From the NCBI GenBank assembly GCA_003164595.1, contig PLTT01000016.1:1-33098 (forward strand): a stretch of DNA of 33,098 nt, in the 5' to 3' direction. The notes under the pieces are model-generated. The model saw only the letters and a list, made by a program, of their open reading frames with translations, had not been told where the DNA came from and ran no database searches. The stretch's first letter is position 1. Every line of letters starts with the position of its first letter. The translations under genes and the position numbers were made by a program. The stretch is from Candidatus Saccharimonadota bacterium (lineage in GTDB: Bacteria; Patescibacteriota; Saccharimonadia; Saccharimonadales; UBA4665). Below, in pieces: positions 7,115 to 16,700 of the stretch.

Positions 7115-9616
7115 ATGTCAACCAAATCAGATATACAAAAGCTAACTACTGACGAGCTATTTAATAATCTCAAGACCTCAAAAGATGGTTTATCTGCTGG
7201 TGAAGCGAAGTTGCGTCTAGATAAGTATGGATCCAATATACTAAAGAACGAATCGAAGGCAACAATCCTCAAATTACTTCTCGGGCAATTTAAGAGTGCC
7301 CTTATATATTTGCTCGTTCTCGCATCATTGTTGTCATTCATATTGGGTGATTTGAGCGATGCATTCATAATTTTAGCGATTCTAATAATCAATACGAGCC
7401 TTGGTTTCTATCAACAATATCGGTCTGAGAACGCTGTGGCTAAGCTCCAGAAACTGGTTAGTAAGGAAGCCCTAGTAAAGAGAGACGGCAAAGAAACTCT
7501 TATAGTCGAACATCTTATCGTACCTGGAGATATTGTTATATTGCGAGAAGGGGATGTGGTACCGGCAGATGTTAAACTCATCCATACTGATGATTTAAGT
7601 GTTAATGAGTCTCAATTAACTGGTGAGTCGGCTCCGGTCGGAAAGTCAATCAGCGGGGCTAACTCTCTTGTTTATGCGGGGAGTATTGTTGAGCGCGGGG
7701 AGGGAGAGGGCGTAGTCTATGCTACCGCAAAGAATACGGAAATTGGCAAAATAGCTCACTTATCTTCTAGTACCATAAGAACTACTCAATATGAAAAGTC
7801 CTTGTCGGCATTTAGCTCTTTTCTTGTTAAAGTAACTTTCCTAACTCTAATAATTGTATTCGTCTTGAAGCTAATCATTACGCATGACGCTTCACACATA
7901 ACTACTCTTGGTCTGTTTGTGGTTGCGCTAGCAATTACTGTTGTTCCAGAGGCTATGCCGGTTATCGTAACCGTAACACTATCGTCAGGTGCCATGCGTC
8001 TTACAAAACAACACGTCATCGCCAAAACTCTAACAGCGGTAGAGGATCTCGGAAATATTACTCTTTTATGCAGCGATAAGACTGGTACCTTAACCGAGAA
8101 CCGCCTGACGGTTAAAAACCTGATAGCCGATGATAAGATATTATTTCAGAAATTAGCAATTGCCAGCCTAGAGTCACTAGATGAAAAAAGAAAGAAGTTT
8201 CAATCATCTTTCGATAAAGCTTTTATTGACTATGTACCCGAAGATGTTCAGTCAGGAACCCGAGGTTATGAACGTCTCCAGGAGCTGCCTTTCGATCCAG
8301 CCGCCCGTCGAAGAAGGGTTGTATATAAGGATGGCAACAAAACATATTTGGTTGAAGTGGGCTCAGCTGAAACTCTTTTATCTATTTCTAACGAGCCAAA
8401 AACAGAGCAATATCTAAAAATTATCAGGGAAGATGGCAAGAGTGGATTAAGACACCTTGGGATAGCTTACAAAGAACTTAAATATACTTCATCTGATGAG
8501 TTTGACATCATGAAGCACGAGCAAAACTTACATTTTGTTGGTTTTGTTGCGCTCGAAGATCCTCTGCGACCAACCACAAAGCACACCATCGCATTTGCTG
8601 AAAAGTTGGGGGTTGCTATTAAAATTCTTTCTGGCGACAGCAAAGAAGTCACTGAGTACGTAGCTAGGGAAGTTGGATTAATAGATTCTAAACAGACGGT
8701 CTATACGGGCGATGAACTTGAGAAAATGTCCGATAGCGAATTCAGTCGGGCTGTGCAGGATAACAATGCGTTTGCGCGCTTAAATCCTGAACAGAAATAT
8801 CACATCATTGAAATTCTTAAACTAAACAATATCGTTGGTTATCAAGGGGATGGTATAAATGATGCTCCGGCACTGAAGTTGGCTGACGTGGCTATTGCTG
8901 TCAATAACGCCACTGATGTAGCCCAAGACAGTGCAGATATTCTGCTACTCCGAAACGATCTAGGTGTAATTATAAATGGAATCAGTTCCGGTCGGGCAAT
9001 ATTTACCAACATAAATAAATATATTCGTTTTAGCATGGTATCAAATTTTGGGAACTTTTTTGCTATATCGGCTCTCTATCTTATCTCTAGTGCAAGTTTG
9101 CCCTTACTGCCAATACAACTGGTTTTAATTAGTCTACTAACCGACCTGCCTTGTATTACGATCGCGACAGACAATGTTAGCCCGGATGAGCTGATACGAC
9201 CCAATAAATTTAATGTCCATTCACTAATGTTTATTTCAATGTTTCTGGGTACGATAACGGCTTTGTTTGAAATCATGTACTTTGCAATCATAAAAGGCCA
9301 GCCCACTGGCATAGCTCAGACTGGACTATATCTATTCTTAATATTGACGGCACTGATAGTTATCTTCTCAATACGCAACAAAGATCATTTTTGGCGAGCC
9401 CAACGATTATCCAAAGCCATGGCATTATCTTTCGCCATAATAACTCTTATTTCTGTAGTTACTATATATATTGGTCTGACAAAAAGACTGTTCTCATTCA
9501 GCTCATTACCTATGGGCATATTGGGAATGACAGTTGTCATAACCCTTTTTTACGTTCTGGTATTGGATACCGTTAAAATCTGGTTTTATAAGTCTAGTAT
9601 TGGCGCGAATTTATAA
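7115..9616 (+). CDS. P-type cation-transporting ATPase (P2/P3B-like)
   Basis: The 833-aa membrane pump has an N-terminal cation-ATPase domain, M1-M2 (about 61-98), the actuator TGES at 169-172, M4 with PEAMP at 278-282, phosphorylated Asp321 in DKTGTLTEN, the hinge GDGINDAP from 578 and a six-helix C-terminal block from about 644. The PEAMP motif and the NFGNFF stretch at M5 resemble MgtA-type (P3B) pumps more than heavy-metal P1B pumps, so Mg2+ or another divalent ion is the best guess; Ca2+-type P2 is the alternative. The nucleotide-domain KGAPE motif reads VGSAE (415-419), lacking the usual Lys. The ATG at 7115 is chosen over upstream in-frame codons. It converges on the CHAP gene with 22 nt between stops. 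Confidence 0.9.
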   Translation: MSTKSDIQKLTTDELFNNLKTSKDGLSAGEAKLRLDKYGSNILKNESKATILKLLLGQFKSALIYLLVLASLLSFILGDLSDAFIILAILIINTSLGFYQQYRSENAVAKLQKLVSKEALVKRDGKETLIVEHLIVPGDIVILREGDVVPADVKLIHTDDLSVNESQLTGESAPVGKSISGANSLVYAGSIVERGEGEGVVYATAKNTEIGKIAHLSSSTIRTTQYEKSLSAFSSFLVKVTFLTLIIVFVLKLIITHDASHITTLGLFVVALAITVVPEAMPVIVTVTLSSGAMRLTKQHVIAKTLTAVEDLGNITLLCSDKTGTLTENRLTVKNLIADDKILFQKLAIASLESLDEKRKKFQSSFDKAFIDYVPEDVQSGTRGYERLQELPFDPAARRRRVVYKDGNKTYLVEVGSAETLLSISNEPKTEQYLKIIREDGKSGLRHLGIAYKELKYTSSDEFDIMKHEQNLHFVGFVALEDPLRPTTKHTIAFAEKLGVAIKILSGDSKEVTEYVAREVGLIDSKQTVYTGDELEKMSDSEFSRAVQDNNAFARLNPEQKYHIIEILKLNNIVGYQGDGINDAPALKLADVAIAVNNATDVAQDSADILLLRNDLGVIINGISSGRAIFTNINKYIRFSMVSNFGNFFAISALYLISSASLPLLPIQLVLISLLTDLPCITIATDNVSPDELIRPNKFNVHSLMFISMFLGTITALFEIMYFAIIKGQPTGIAQTGLYLFLILTALIVIFSIRNKDHFWRAQRLSKAMALSFAIITLISVVTIYIGLTKRLFSFSSLPMGILGMTVVITLFYVLVLDTVKIWFYKSSIGANL

Positions 9617-9638
9617 GTCGGGTTGGCCGCTAAAGAGT

Positions 9639-10664
9639 CTAATTTGGCGAAAGATAATATATAAGTTGACCGGCTGTGCCGTCATTGGTAATTGTATTAT
9701 CGGCCATATCACCGTTACCAGTAGTCTTATCTGTAGTTCCAGAATCACCATAAATAAAGATTGGTTTTGAACCGCCAACTGCAACTATCTCGACGTGTCC
9801 GCCATTGTAGTCGAAGAATGCCACATCACCCGCCTTGGGAGTGTAGTCATAGGCCGAGTGATAGGTAAATCCTTGGTTCTCAATATAAGGAGCATAATAT
9901 TCATCCCAACCATCTCGCTCACCATTTTCAAAAGGGTATCCGGCCTGCTTATAAACATAGCTGACAAAATCTGCACACCACTCCTCATAGCTATTACCGT
10001 CGGAATAAGTATTGAGCAGGGTATTGTGGCTGACAGTGCCTGATTGCCATAGAATCCATTGCTGTGCAGCAACACAGGCAATTTTATCTCCCTGAGAGCC
10101 TCTGCAGCCCAAAAAGGCCCCGCTAGTGGATTGGCTGCTATATGTTGCGGGCATCCAGGCTTCAAGTGGCTGTGTAAGGTGCGTGCAGCGACCGAGGATT
10201 AGCTGCTCGTTTGTTTGATCATTGGGTATCTCTAAACAGTCGGTACTGGCCGGATTTTCATAACCATCAATGGCAGCGACCCAAACCTGTCCCGGCTTAC
10301 CGCTGCACGGATTGGACACTACTTTGTCGTTGACAGTCGTCCCATTATTTAAAACTGATAAACAAGACTTCTTGTCGTGAACTAAGCTGCTACCGGTTGC
10401 TATCCAATTCTGGGCGTCTGTTCCATTGCACTGCCAGCTATCAACTACGGCATTCACGGCCGAACTGTCTTGATGGGCGTCCAGGCAATACCCGTCTATA
10501 CCAGATTTAATTTCGGGTATTGATGAGGAAATATTAAAAGTTGCAATCTTAAATGTTAAGAATGCGGCGACTATCACTGCCAGGTATATTATAAATTTCC
10601 TGAAACGGTGTTTATTTGGCTTCTTCGTTGGGGCGCTGTATCTTCTTTGGGTTGTTGAATTCAT
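9639..10664 (-). CDS. Secreted ricin-lectin/CHAP peptidoglycan hydrolase
   Basis: The 341-aa protein has a basic N-tail, one membrane or signal-anchor helix (about 23-40), a ricin-B-type beta-trefoil (about 52-172, with QNW and QVW motifs and paired cysteines) and a C-terminal CHAP amidase/endopeptidase domain. The CHAP catalytic Cys230 lies in EEWCADFVSYVYKQAGY and His290 in GGHVEIVAV. The trefoil should bind carbohydrate and the CHAP domain should cut peptide or amide bonds in peptidoglycan outside the cell. Whether the target is its own wall, a competitor or a host cell cannot be read from sequence. No AxA-type cleavage site is obvious, so it may stay anchored. It is divergent from the LCP gene. 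Confidence 0.87.
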   Translation of the reverse strand: MNSTTQRRYSAPTKKPNKHRFRKFIIYLAVIVAAFLTFKIATFNISSSIPEIKSGIDGYCLDAHQDSSAVNAVVDSWQCNGTDAQNWIATGSSLVHDKKSCLSVLNNGTTVNDKVVSNPCSGKPGQVWVAAIDGYENPASTDCLEIPNDQTNEQLILGRCTHLTQPLEAWMPATYSSQSTSGAFLGCRGSQGDKIACVAAQQWILWQSGTVSHNTLLNTYSDGNSYEEWCADFVSYVYKQAGYPFENGERDGWDEYYAPYIENQGFTYHSAYDYTPKAGDVAFFDYNGGHVEIVAVGGSKPIFIYGDSGTTDKTTGNGDMADNTITNDGTAGQLIYYLSPN

Positions 10665-11003
10665 AATGATCGGCTAATCGATGAAACTTATTTGTTTAAA
10701 ATAACGTAGGTAAAATTATAACCCATATTAACCCCCAATACTGAATATCTGATGCGAGAATATCTAAAATGATTACTAGATAGCCCGGCAATATTTCAGG
10801 CAAACTTAAGCTAAGATCGGGTATACTATCCACATGCTCATTTGTTGTGAGCATTTTTTGTTTAGCGGTAATTTCTTTTAGCCAGTGATACGAAGCAAAG
10901 TTGCAGAAAATTTATGCAATATAATTGTTATCCCAATAACTCGAGCATAAACCGAATAATAATTTTTTATTCAGCCAAGCCTATTATAAAATGGAGTAAC
11001 AGA
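10665..11003 (+). other. Divergent regulatory region between CHAP and LCP genes
   Basis: No protein gene of usual size fits in these 339 bases. They hold a minus-strand TATAAT (10720-10715) that could serve the CHAP gene; two direct copies of GAATATCT (10743-10750 and 10758-10765); a plus-strand TATACT (10822-10827) followed at once by an intrinsic terminator; another plus-strand TATAAT (10920-10925); a small GTTAT/ATAAC hairpin (10927-10940); and an AT-rich -10-like stretch (10982-10990) just before the leader ORF. Confidence 0.55.
10834..10859 (+). terminator. Orphan intrinsic terminator upstream of the LCP gene
   Basis: ATGCTCA (10834-10840) and TGAGCAT (10848-10854) form a perfect 7-bp stem with a 7-nt loop, followed directly by an unbroken T-run (10855-10859). 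No gene ends here: the flanking genes both start on either side and point away. A TATACT box at 10822-10827 would place a start point at the base of the hairpin. It may end a small RNA, attenuate LCP transcription, or insulate the divergent units. Confidence 0.7.
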
Positions 11004-11033
11004 ATGACTCAAATTAAGATAATTTATGGATAG
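11004..11033 (+). CDS. Nine-codon leader ORF overlapping the LCP start
   Basis: An ATG at 11004 preceded by GGAG (10993-10996, 7-nt spacer) opens a frame MTQIKIIYG whose TAG (11031-11033) overlaps the LCP start codon at 11026 by 8 nt. The Shine-Dalgarno site belongs to this small frame, not to the LCP start, so ribosomes ending here would be placed to restart on the LCP gene. Short size makes this tentative. Confidence 0.45.
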   Translation: MTQIKIIYG

Positions 11034-12624
11034 AAGTGGTCAGCCACGGCGTGCTAGGCAGCAGCAAAGCATGGATGGTTTTTCTGCGCCCCGAGTTCGC
11101 AGCAAGCCTGTTTTGCATCACCCAATTACGAGACCCCAGCTAGCTCCCGTAGCCCCAACCATTGCTCTTCCTGAAATGCCTGCCGCAGCCAAACTACCTA
11201 GGAATGCGGCCAGGGTAGATAGTAAAAAAAGAAAAATAAAAAGAAAATGGTCTCGTCGTAAAAAGGTATTAATTACCATATTAATTATTGTTGTGGCGCT
11301 ACTTGGCGTTGGTGGATACTACGGATCACGTATCATCGGTAATATCGATAAAGTTTTCCACGGCAATATATTTTCTGACACTAAGGCTCTTTTTAGTACA
11401 ACTACACTAAATGGTGAGAACCAGGGCAGGATTAATATACTACTGGCCGGTGATTCTGCCGATGATATAGGGCACAGCGGGGCAGACCTAACAGACTCTA
11501 TTCTCATTGCCAGCATAAACACCAAGAACCACACCGTCTTTTTGTTAAGTGTCCCAAGAGACCTATGGGTCTATGTCCCAGGCATGAACTCATACGAGAA
11601 AATTAACGCCGCCAACACCGTGACTGATTTCAGCCAAACTGGCTATCCAAGCGGTGGAATGGGCCAACTTCAGCAGATTATTGAAACTCAACTAGGTATC
11701 CCCATCGATTATTATGCACTTATGGATTATGGCGCATTTCGCGATAGCGTAAATGCAGTTGGTGGTGTGACGATTAATATTCAGAGTTCCGATCCAAGAG
11801 GCCTTTACGACTGTAGTATTGATTATAGTAATAATAAACCTCTCGTGGACTACACGAATGGCTTGCATACACTGGACGGCGAACAAGCCTTGGATTTGGC
11901 TCGAGCTAGAGGGGATTGTTATGATTCGTATGGTTTTGCAGACTCAGATTTTCAGCGCACTAAAGACCAGCGCGAAATGTTTATAGCCATTTCCGAAAAA
12001 GCTAAGACATTAGGTATCATCAGTAATCCTGCAAAAGTTAGTGATCTATTTAGTGCCCTTGGGAATAATGTAGAAACAAACCTGAGCCTCCCAGATTTAC
12101 TGGCGCTTATAGGACTAACTAAGGATATTAATCCTGCAACAGCACAGTCATATTCCTTTAGCTCAACTCTTACGGGTGGTTCCAGCCCAGTATTAACCGA
12201 TTATACAGATCCAAGCTCAGGTGAAGAAGCTCTCATACCAACTGCTGGTATAGGTAACTACTCAGCCTTGACACAATACTATCAACAGCTAGCTTCGAAT
12301 AACCCGGTCGTTAAAGAAGGCGCAAGTGTAGTTATTCTAAATGGCAGTAATGTAGTTGGATTAGCTGCAAAAGAGAAGACAGCGCTAGAAGCAAAGGGCT
12401 TTAATGTTGCGTCCGTTGCTGATGCATCAACAGAGTATCCGTCGACGATGATTGTTGATAATTCAAACGGTGCCGATCCTAACTCCCTTAAATTACTCAA
12501 GCAATTATTCCCGGGTACTACCGTAACAACTGACACTTCGCCAACCGAGGCCACCGAGGCTCAGGGCTATAGTGATACTTTCGTAGTTATTCTTGGTGAA
12601 AACTGGAATCCAACCACACAATAA
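11026..12624 (+). CDS. LytR-CpsA-Psr (LCP) family wall-polymer ligase
   Basis: The 532-aa protein has a long basic, Pro-rich cytoplasmic tail (1-80), one membrane helix (about 80-100), an extracellular LCP domain (about 133-345) and a C-terminal LytR_C domain (about 433-530, starting VVILNGSNVVG). The LCP core keeps its phosphate- and metal-binding residues: Asp154 and Asp157 in GADLTDSILI, Arg178-Asp179 in VPRDLWV, and a later block ARGDCYDSYGFADSDFQRTKDQ. LCP proteins transfer lipid-linked glycopolymers to peptidoglycan or cell-surface proteins. A later in-frame ATG at 11071 is possible, but overlap with the leader ORF favours 11026. A weak CTTATG/CATAAG hairpin after the stop has no T-run. 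Confidence 0.92.
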   Translation: MDRSGQPRRARQQQSMDGFSAPRVRSKPVLHHPITRPQLAPVAPTIALPEMPAAAKLPRNAARVDSKKRKIKRKWSRRKKVLITILIIVVALLGVGGYYGSRIIGNIDKVFHGNIFSDTKALFSTTTLNGENQGRINILLAGDSADDIGHSGADLTDSILIASINTKNHTVFLLSVPRDLWVYVPGMNSYEKINAANTVTDFSQTGYPSGGMGQLQQIIETQLGIPIDYYALMDYGAFRDSVNAVGGVTINIQSSDPRGLYDCSIDYSNNKPLVDYTNGLHTLDGEQALDLARARGDCYDSYGFADSDFQRTKDQREMFIAISEKAKTLGIISNPAKVSDLFSALGNNVETNLSLPDLLALIGLTKDINPATAQSYSFSSTLTGGSSPVLTDYTDPSSGEEALIPTAGIGNYSALTQYYQQLASNNPVVKEGASVVILNGSNVVGLAAKEKTALEAKGFNVASVADASTEYPSTMIVDNSNGADPNSLKLLKQLFPGTTVTTDTSPTEATEAQGYSDTFVVILGENWNPTTQ

Positions 12625-12755
12625 GATCTATAAATATGACCTTTTAGCCGTATCAACGATGGGGCTTATGGTCTTGGCATAAGGTTGGGTCGAAGAAATT
12701 TACACCATGTTAATAGTTTTTTCACTGTAATGGTAGCGCTTATGTTATTATAAGT

Positions 12756-12761
12756 TATAAT
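12756..12761 (+). promoter_or_regulatory. Candidate -10 box at the head of the pilus locus
   Basis: TATAAT at 12756-12761, with a second TGT-TATTAT extended -10 just upstream (12743-12751), lies 17 nt before the first gene of the pilus locus. No consensus -35 box is visible, so the call rests on the -10 region alone. Confidence 0.4.
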
Positions 12762-12778
12762 AAAATCGTGGAAATCAG

Positions 12779-13723
12779 ATGGAAGAAAAACCCGATAATA
12801 ATCTAAAAAGTCCCACTATCGTATCTTTGAAAAAGGCTTTTAACAAAAGACCAGCTTTAGTCTATTCTGGCCTAGTCATTATTATTATAGTTGTTGTTAT
12901 CTTAGTGAGGCATAATAGTAAGACTGTCTTCACTATCGACGGGACAGCCTATAATCAATCATACGTAAACCCAATTGCTGTTTTTCCGACGGTTTTTCTA
13001 CACGGATCAAATAACACTGCATATAGATCTATTCTCAACATGATCGAATACAAGACCGTAGCCAACAATCTGCATATAACTACTACTGCTAGTCAATTGA
13101 ATACCCAGCAACAAGTACTTAACGGTGAATACGGAGCATTTACTAAGATACCAAGCTACAAAACATGGTCAAACCTCGTTGCGCAATACAAAGCAATACA
13201 GTATAAACTGAGCACCCAATACCAAAATAACGCGTATCAAGGATATAGTTTTATTTTTTGGTTTGGTAACACGATCGATGGAGGTCCGACATATACACCG
13301 CCAAATGCGGACAATACGACAATATATAACCAGGCTAAAACTTACGCTCTAGGCAGGGCTAATTACTATTATGGGCAGCTAAAGACTAATAAGATGACTC
13401 TAGCTAAGGCTTACGGCGCGGTCGTCTCAGACCCGAAATTGTTAGTCAACTCTATCAGCAACCCAAGCGTGAATTTCGGAACCTACATCTACTTACCCTG
13501 GACTACTCAGGTGTATTATCAAGATGTGATTAATTATATACAAGCTCAGAAAACAACAGGACTAAGTTCCGTAAAAACCGGTACGATCTATGCCGGTTCA
13601 CCGAATTACCAGAAAAAAGACGCATATTATTACTTTGTTAATATCAATAAAATTAACGTTTCACCAATAGACTTTAACCAGGCCCTTAAGTCACTCAAAG
13701 TTAGTTACCGAGGAGCAAATTAA
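12779..13723 (+). CDS. Membrane-anchored SurA-N-like protein, putative chaperone
   Basis: The 314-aa protein has a charged N-tail, one strong membrane helix (about 26-44, Ile/Val-rich) and an extracytoplasmic part beginning VFTIDGTAYNQSYVNPI. This is the strand-helix opening typical of SurA/PrsA-type N-domains, followed by helical Tyr/Asn/Gln-rich sequence. No parvulin active-site region is evident, so it would be a chaperone rather than a prolyl isomerase. Its stop codon overlaps the start of the 1107-aa surface protein (TAATG), so the two are translated together, and a dedicated export or folding role for that protein is the simplest reading. The family call is tentative; the membrane topology is clear. 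Confidence 0.6.
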   Translation: MEEKPDNNLKSPTIVSLKKAFNKRPALVYSGLVIIIIVVVILVRHNSKTVFTIDGTAYNQSYVNPIAVFPTVFLHGSNNTAYRSILNMIEYKTVANNLHITTTASQLNTQQQVLNGEYGAFTKIPSYKTWSNLVAQYKAIQYKLSTQYQNNAYQGYSFIFWFGNTIDGGPTYTPPNADNTTIYNQAKTYALGRANYYYGQLKTNKMTLAKAYGAVVSDPKLLVNSISNPSVNFGTYIYLPWTTQVYYQDVINYIQAQKTTGLSSVKTGTIYAGSPNYQKKDAYYYFVNINKINVSPIDFNQALKSLKVSYRGAN

Positions 13724-16700
13724 TGGCAGAAAGAAAACTTTTAACTTTCGGGACTCATAAATCAAATAACCACAAGGGCTTCCTGTTCGTATTATATTTT
13801 AGTTTCATATTAACAGCAGCATTGATAATGTTGAATAGCGGAGCAAACAGGGTATTTGCGGCATCCCCAGTAACTTGTGGTATTAATACTGGTAATAGCA
13901 CAGATTACGCAGCGGCTGTTATTGAACTACAGGTACAATCATCTGACTCTTCTGTCGCTCCGGTTACGGCACAGGGCGCTAGTGCTACGATAACCGACAA
14001 AGTCGAATACCCAAATGGCAGGAGTAATATCCTGAGTTATGACGTGACTACACAGAAAATTGTTTCAGGACCCCAAGATTCCGTCACTTTAAGCCAGCAT
14101 TCAGGTATAACATGCCAAAATCCTAATAATGGCAACACCTATGTGAACCCCGTAGTACTAGCCTATACAACTGGGGCTACTAGCAGTATTGGTGGCTATG
14201 CTAGCCCGGGGTCGTATGTGCTTGATTGTGATGAACTCGCGAGCGGTGGTGCTTTAGCTACGTTTAGCATAACTGGTAGCGGTACTCCAACTAACGCTAC
14301 TGCTGGAGGAACTTGGGATACGCAAACAATTCAGCCCGCAAACGGCGGCACTGCGTATACTATAGTCACATATAAGGAGAAGCAGGCTCTAGTGCCGTTG
14401 ACCGGTGAAGTTGATGAGAATTATGCTCATAATGGATTACCTGGCGCCGAGGTATGGTTGACTGACTCAACAACCCCCAAATATACCGGCCCATTATATA
14501 CTGTACAGACTGGTCCTACAGAGGGTATCTATTCTACCTCCATACTCACGGGTGATCATTTTCAAATTGATATGACTCATTTTACTAATCCTAGCGGTTA
14601 TTCTGGAGCATACACTGACCCTAATTTATCATCGACGGCTTCAAGGTATAACTGCAACTCTTCGGAATACCCAAATCAGGTGGCTGGATCAAGCCCGAGT
14701 AATTCGTCTTGCACGGACATACGCAGCGTTACCAACGACGCATACAATTTTATTTATAATTCTTCTTCGACATCTAGTTGTGGCGGCCTGTCATCGTCGG
14801 GTTCTGGTTCAACGTATACGGTGTCTGCTTCCTATACCACGGCTAATGGAGTCAGCTATAAGAGCGTAAGCTTCAACTGGGGCGATGGCACCACGATTTC
14901 TGGGGGAACGAATTCCAATGGTGTAGTAAGGTCAGCTCCACATACTTATAGCGGCTCCGGAACCTACGCAGTAATAGCCACGCTTAGCTTTAACAGTTCC
15001 TCAACTTCAACATGCCAGACTACTATTATCGTAGGTGGCGGGGGGAACCCTACCGCACCTATACTTGCATGTACTGCTGGAGGTGGTGCATATAACATAA
15101 CGCTTAATACCAATCCGACACCGACTGGGGGTTATATTGGCGCAGGCTATCCTTCTCCCACACTTTGGTTCACTTCAAGTGGTGGGTTTGACTCTGATGC
15201 CAATCACGGATTGAGCCTAGCCCCTTACTCGGATCAAACATCTCAACTTATTGTTGATGGAAATTCCAGCCTAGGCCTCCCGTCATCTGGCCCAACTGAT
15301 TTTACTGGGTCTAATTCGAATATAGGTGGCCTTACATACCCAATAAATAATTCCGCTGGCGTATACAATGTAAATTATGAGGCAAATATAGTATCTGTCA
15401 TATCTAACCCAGCCTATCCTAACGACCCAGTTATTACCCAACAGACACCAACTCCCCCAGTGGTCTATCAGACGGAAACGCAGAACCCCGTCCCAGTATT
15501 TACGACCACAGCTGACATAGGAAGTCCAACGAGCGCATACTACACGAAAGAAGTTGTCACCACTACGTACATCTATACCAACACAGTTACCGGGCCTAAC
15601 ACTTCGGAGGGGACAGTCACTGGTTCGAGTAGGCCTACTCTTGGATCTAATGAAACGTCGGCAGGTCCTATAGCTCTTGCTTCGTCTACTACTAGTTCGC
15701 AACCAATAACTTCATCCACCGTAGGCACAGACCCAACCATTCAGACAATCACCTATGAAAATTCAACTACAAATACATATACCGAGCCAACCACGATTAC
15801 TACGCCGGGTACTACTACTTCGGGTACTACTACCTATTCTTGTTCGCCTGGTTGGTCAGGACCCAGTGGAGGTAGGTGTTCTAGGGTGGAAAAGAACGGC
15901 ACGACGACTTATACTGGTGAGACTGCTACTACCTCACCATCAACTACCAGCCCCTCAACGACTACTCCTAGCTCGGAATCGTCTCAAACCGTAACTGATA
16001 ATTATCAATATATCGTAACCATCACTACAACCACCACCACAAACACCAACACCACTAACTGGATAACCTATGCGACCAATCCGACAGTTTCATGTCCTGC
16101 TGCTACGATCCAAATTGCCGATCAACCATACATGAAGGTTTACGGCGGTGATGTGGTAGCGGGCAGTGGTTTTGCATCAGGATCAGGCACTAGTTGTACT
16201 GAGCCAACATCTTCAAGTATCATTGGCTGGAATTGGCCTCAGCCACCCAAATATAGCGGCGCGGGTGATGAGTTTGCGGCATATGCCTTAGGAAATATTA
16301 ATGGTTTTGCTACTAATCAGGCTTCGGCTAACGGGGGAGTCACGGCCCTATCATTCGCCAATAATAACCCCAATAATAATAACCCGTCATCTGGACTTTT
16401 CGGTGGATACTTTGTCCCAGTAAATTGTGCTCCTGATTTCTTCGGTACCATGCCAACGAGCACTATCTCACCCGTACCATCAAGTCCAAACAATTTAACA
16501 ACCCAGTCTTACTACAGTGGAAGTGGTGTAACAATCAACGGTGGAAACGTTCAGGACAGTCAACATCCGACAATTTATGTAGCCGGAAATGCGTATATTA
16601 CTGGAAACATTAACTTAGGCACTAACCCTGGCGGAAATTGGAGTAGCATCAGTGCTATCCCGTCTTTTGAGCTTATAGTTAAGGGCAACATATATATTGA

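Noticed and set aside
12642-12690. Terminator after the LCP gene (CTTATG/CATAAG hairpin)
   Set aside because: The stem is only 6 bp and no T-run follows.
15283-15702. Minus-strand 139-codon frame inside the surface protein gene
   Set aside because: It is a by-product of the biased Ser/Thr/Pro coding on the plus strand; it has an Arg/Ser-rich low-complexity product and no start signals.
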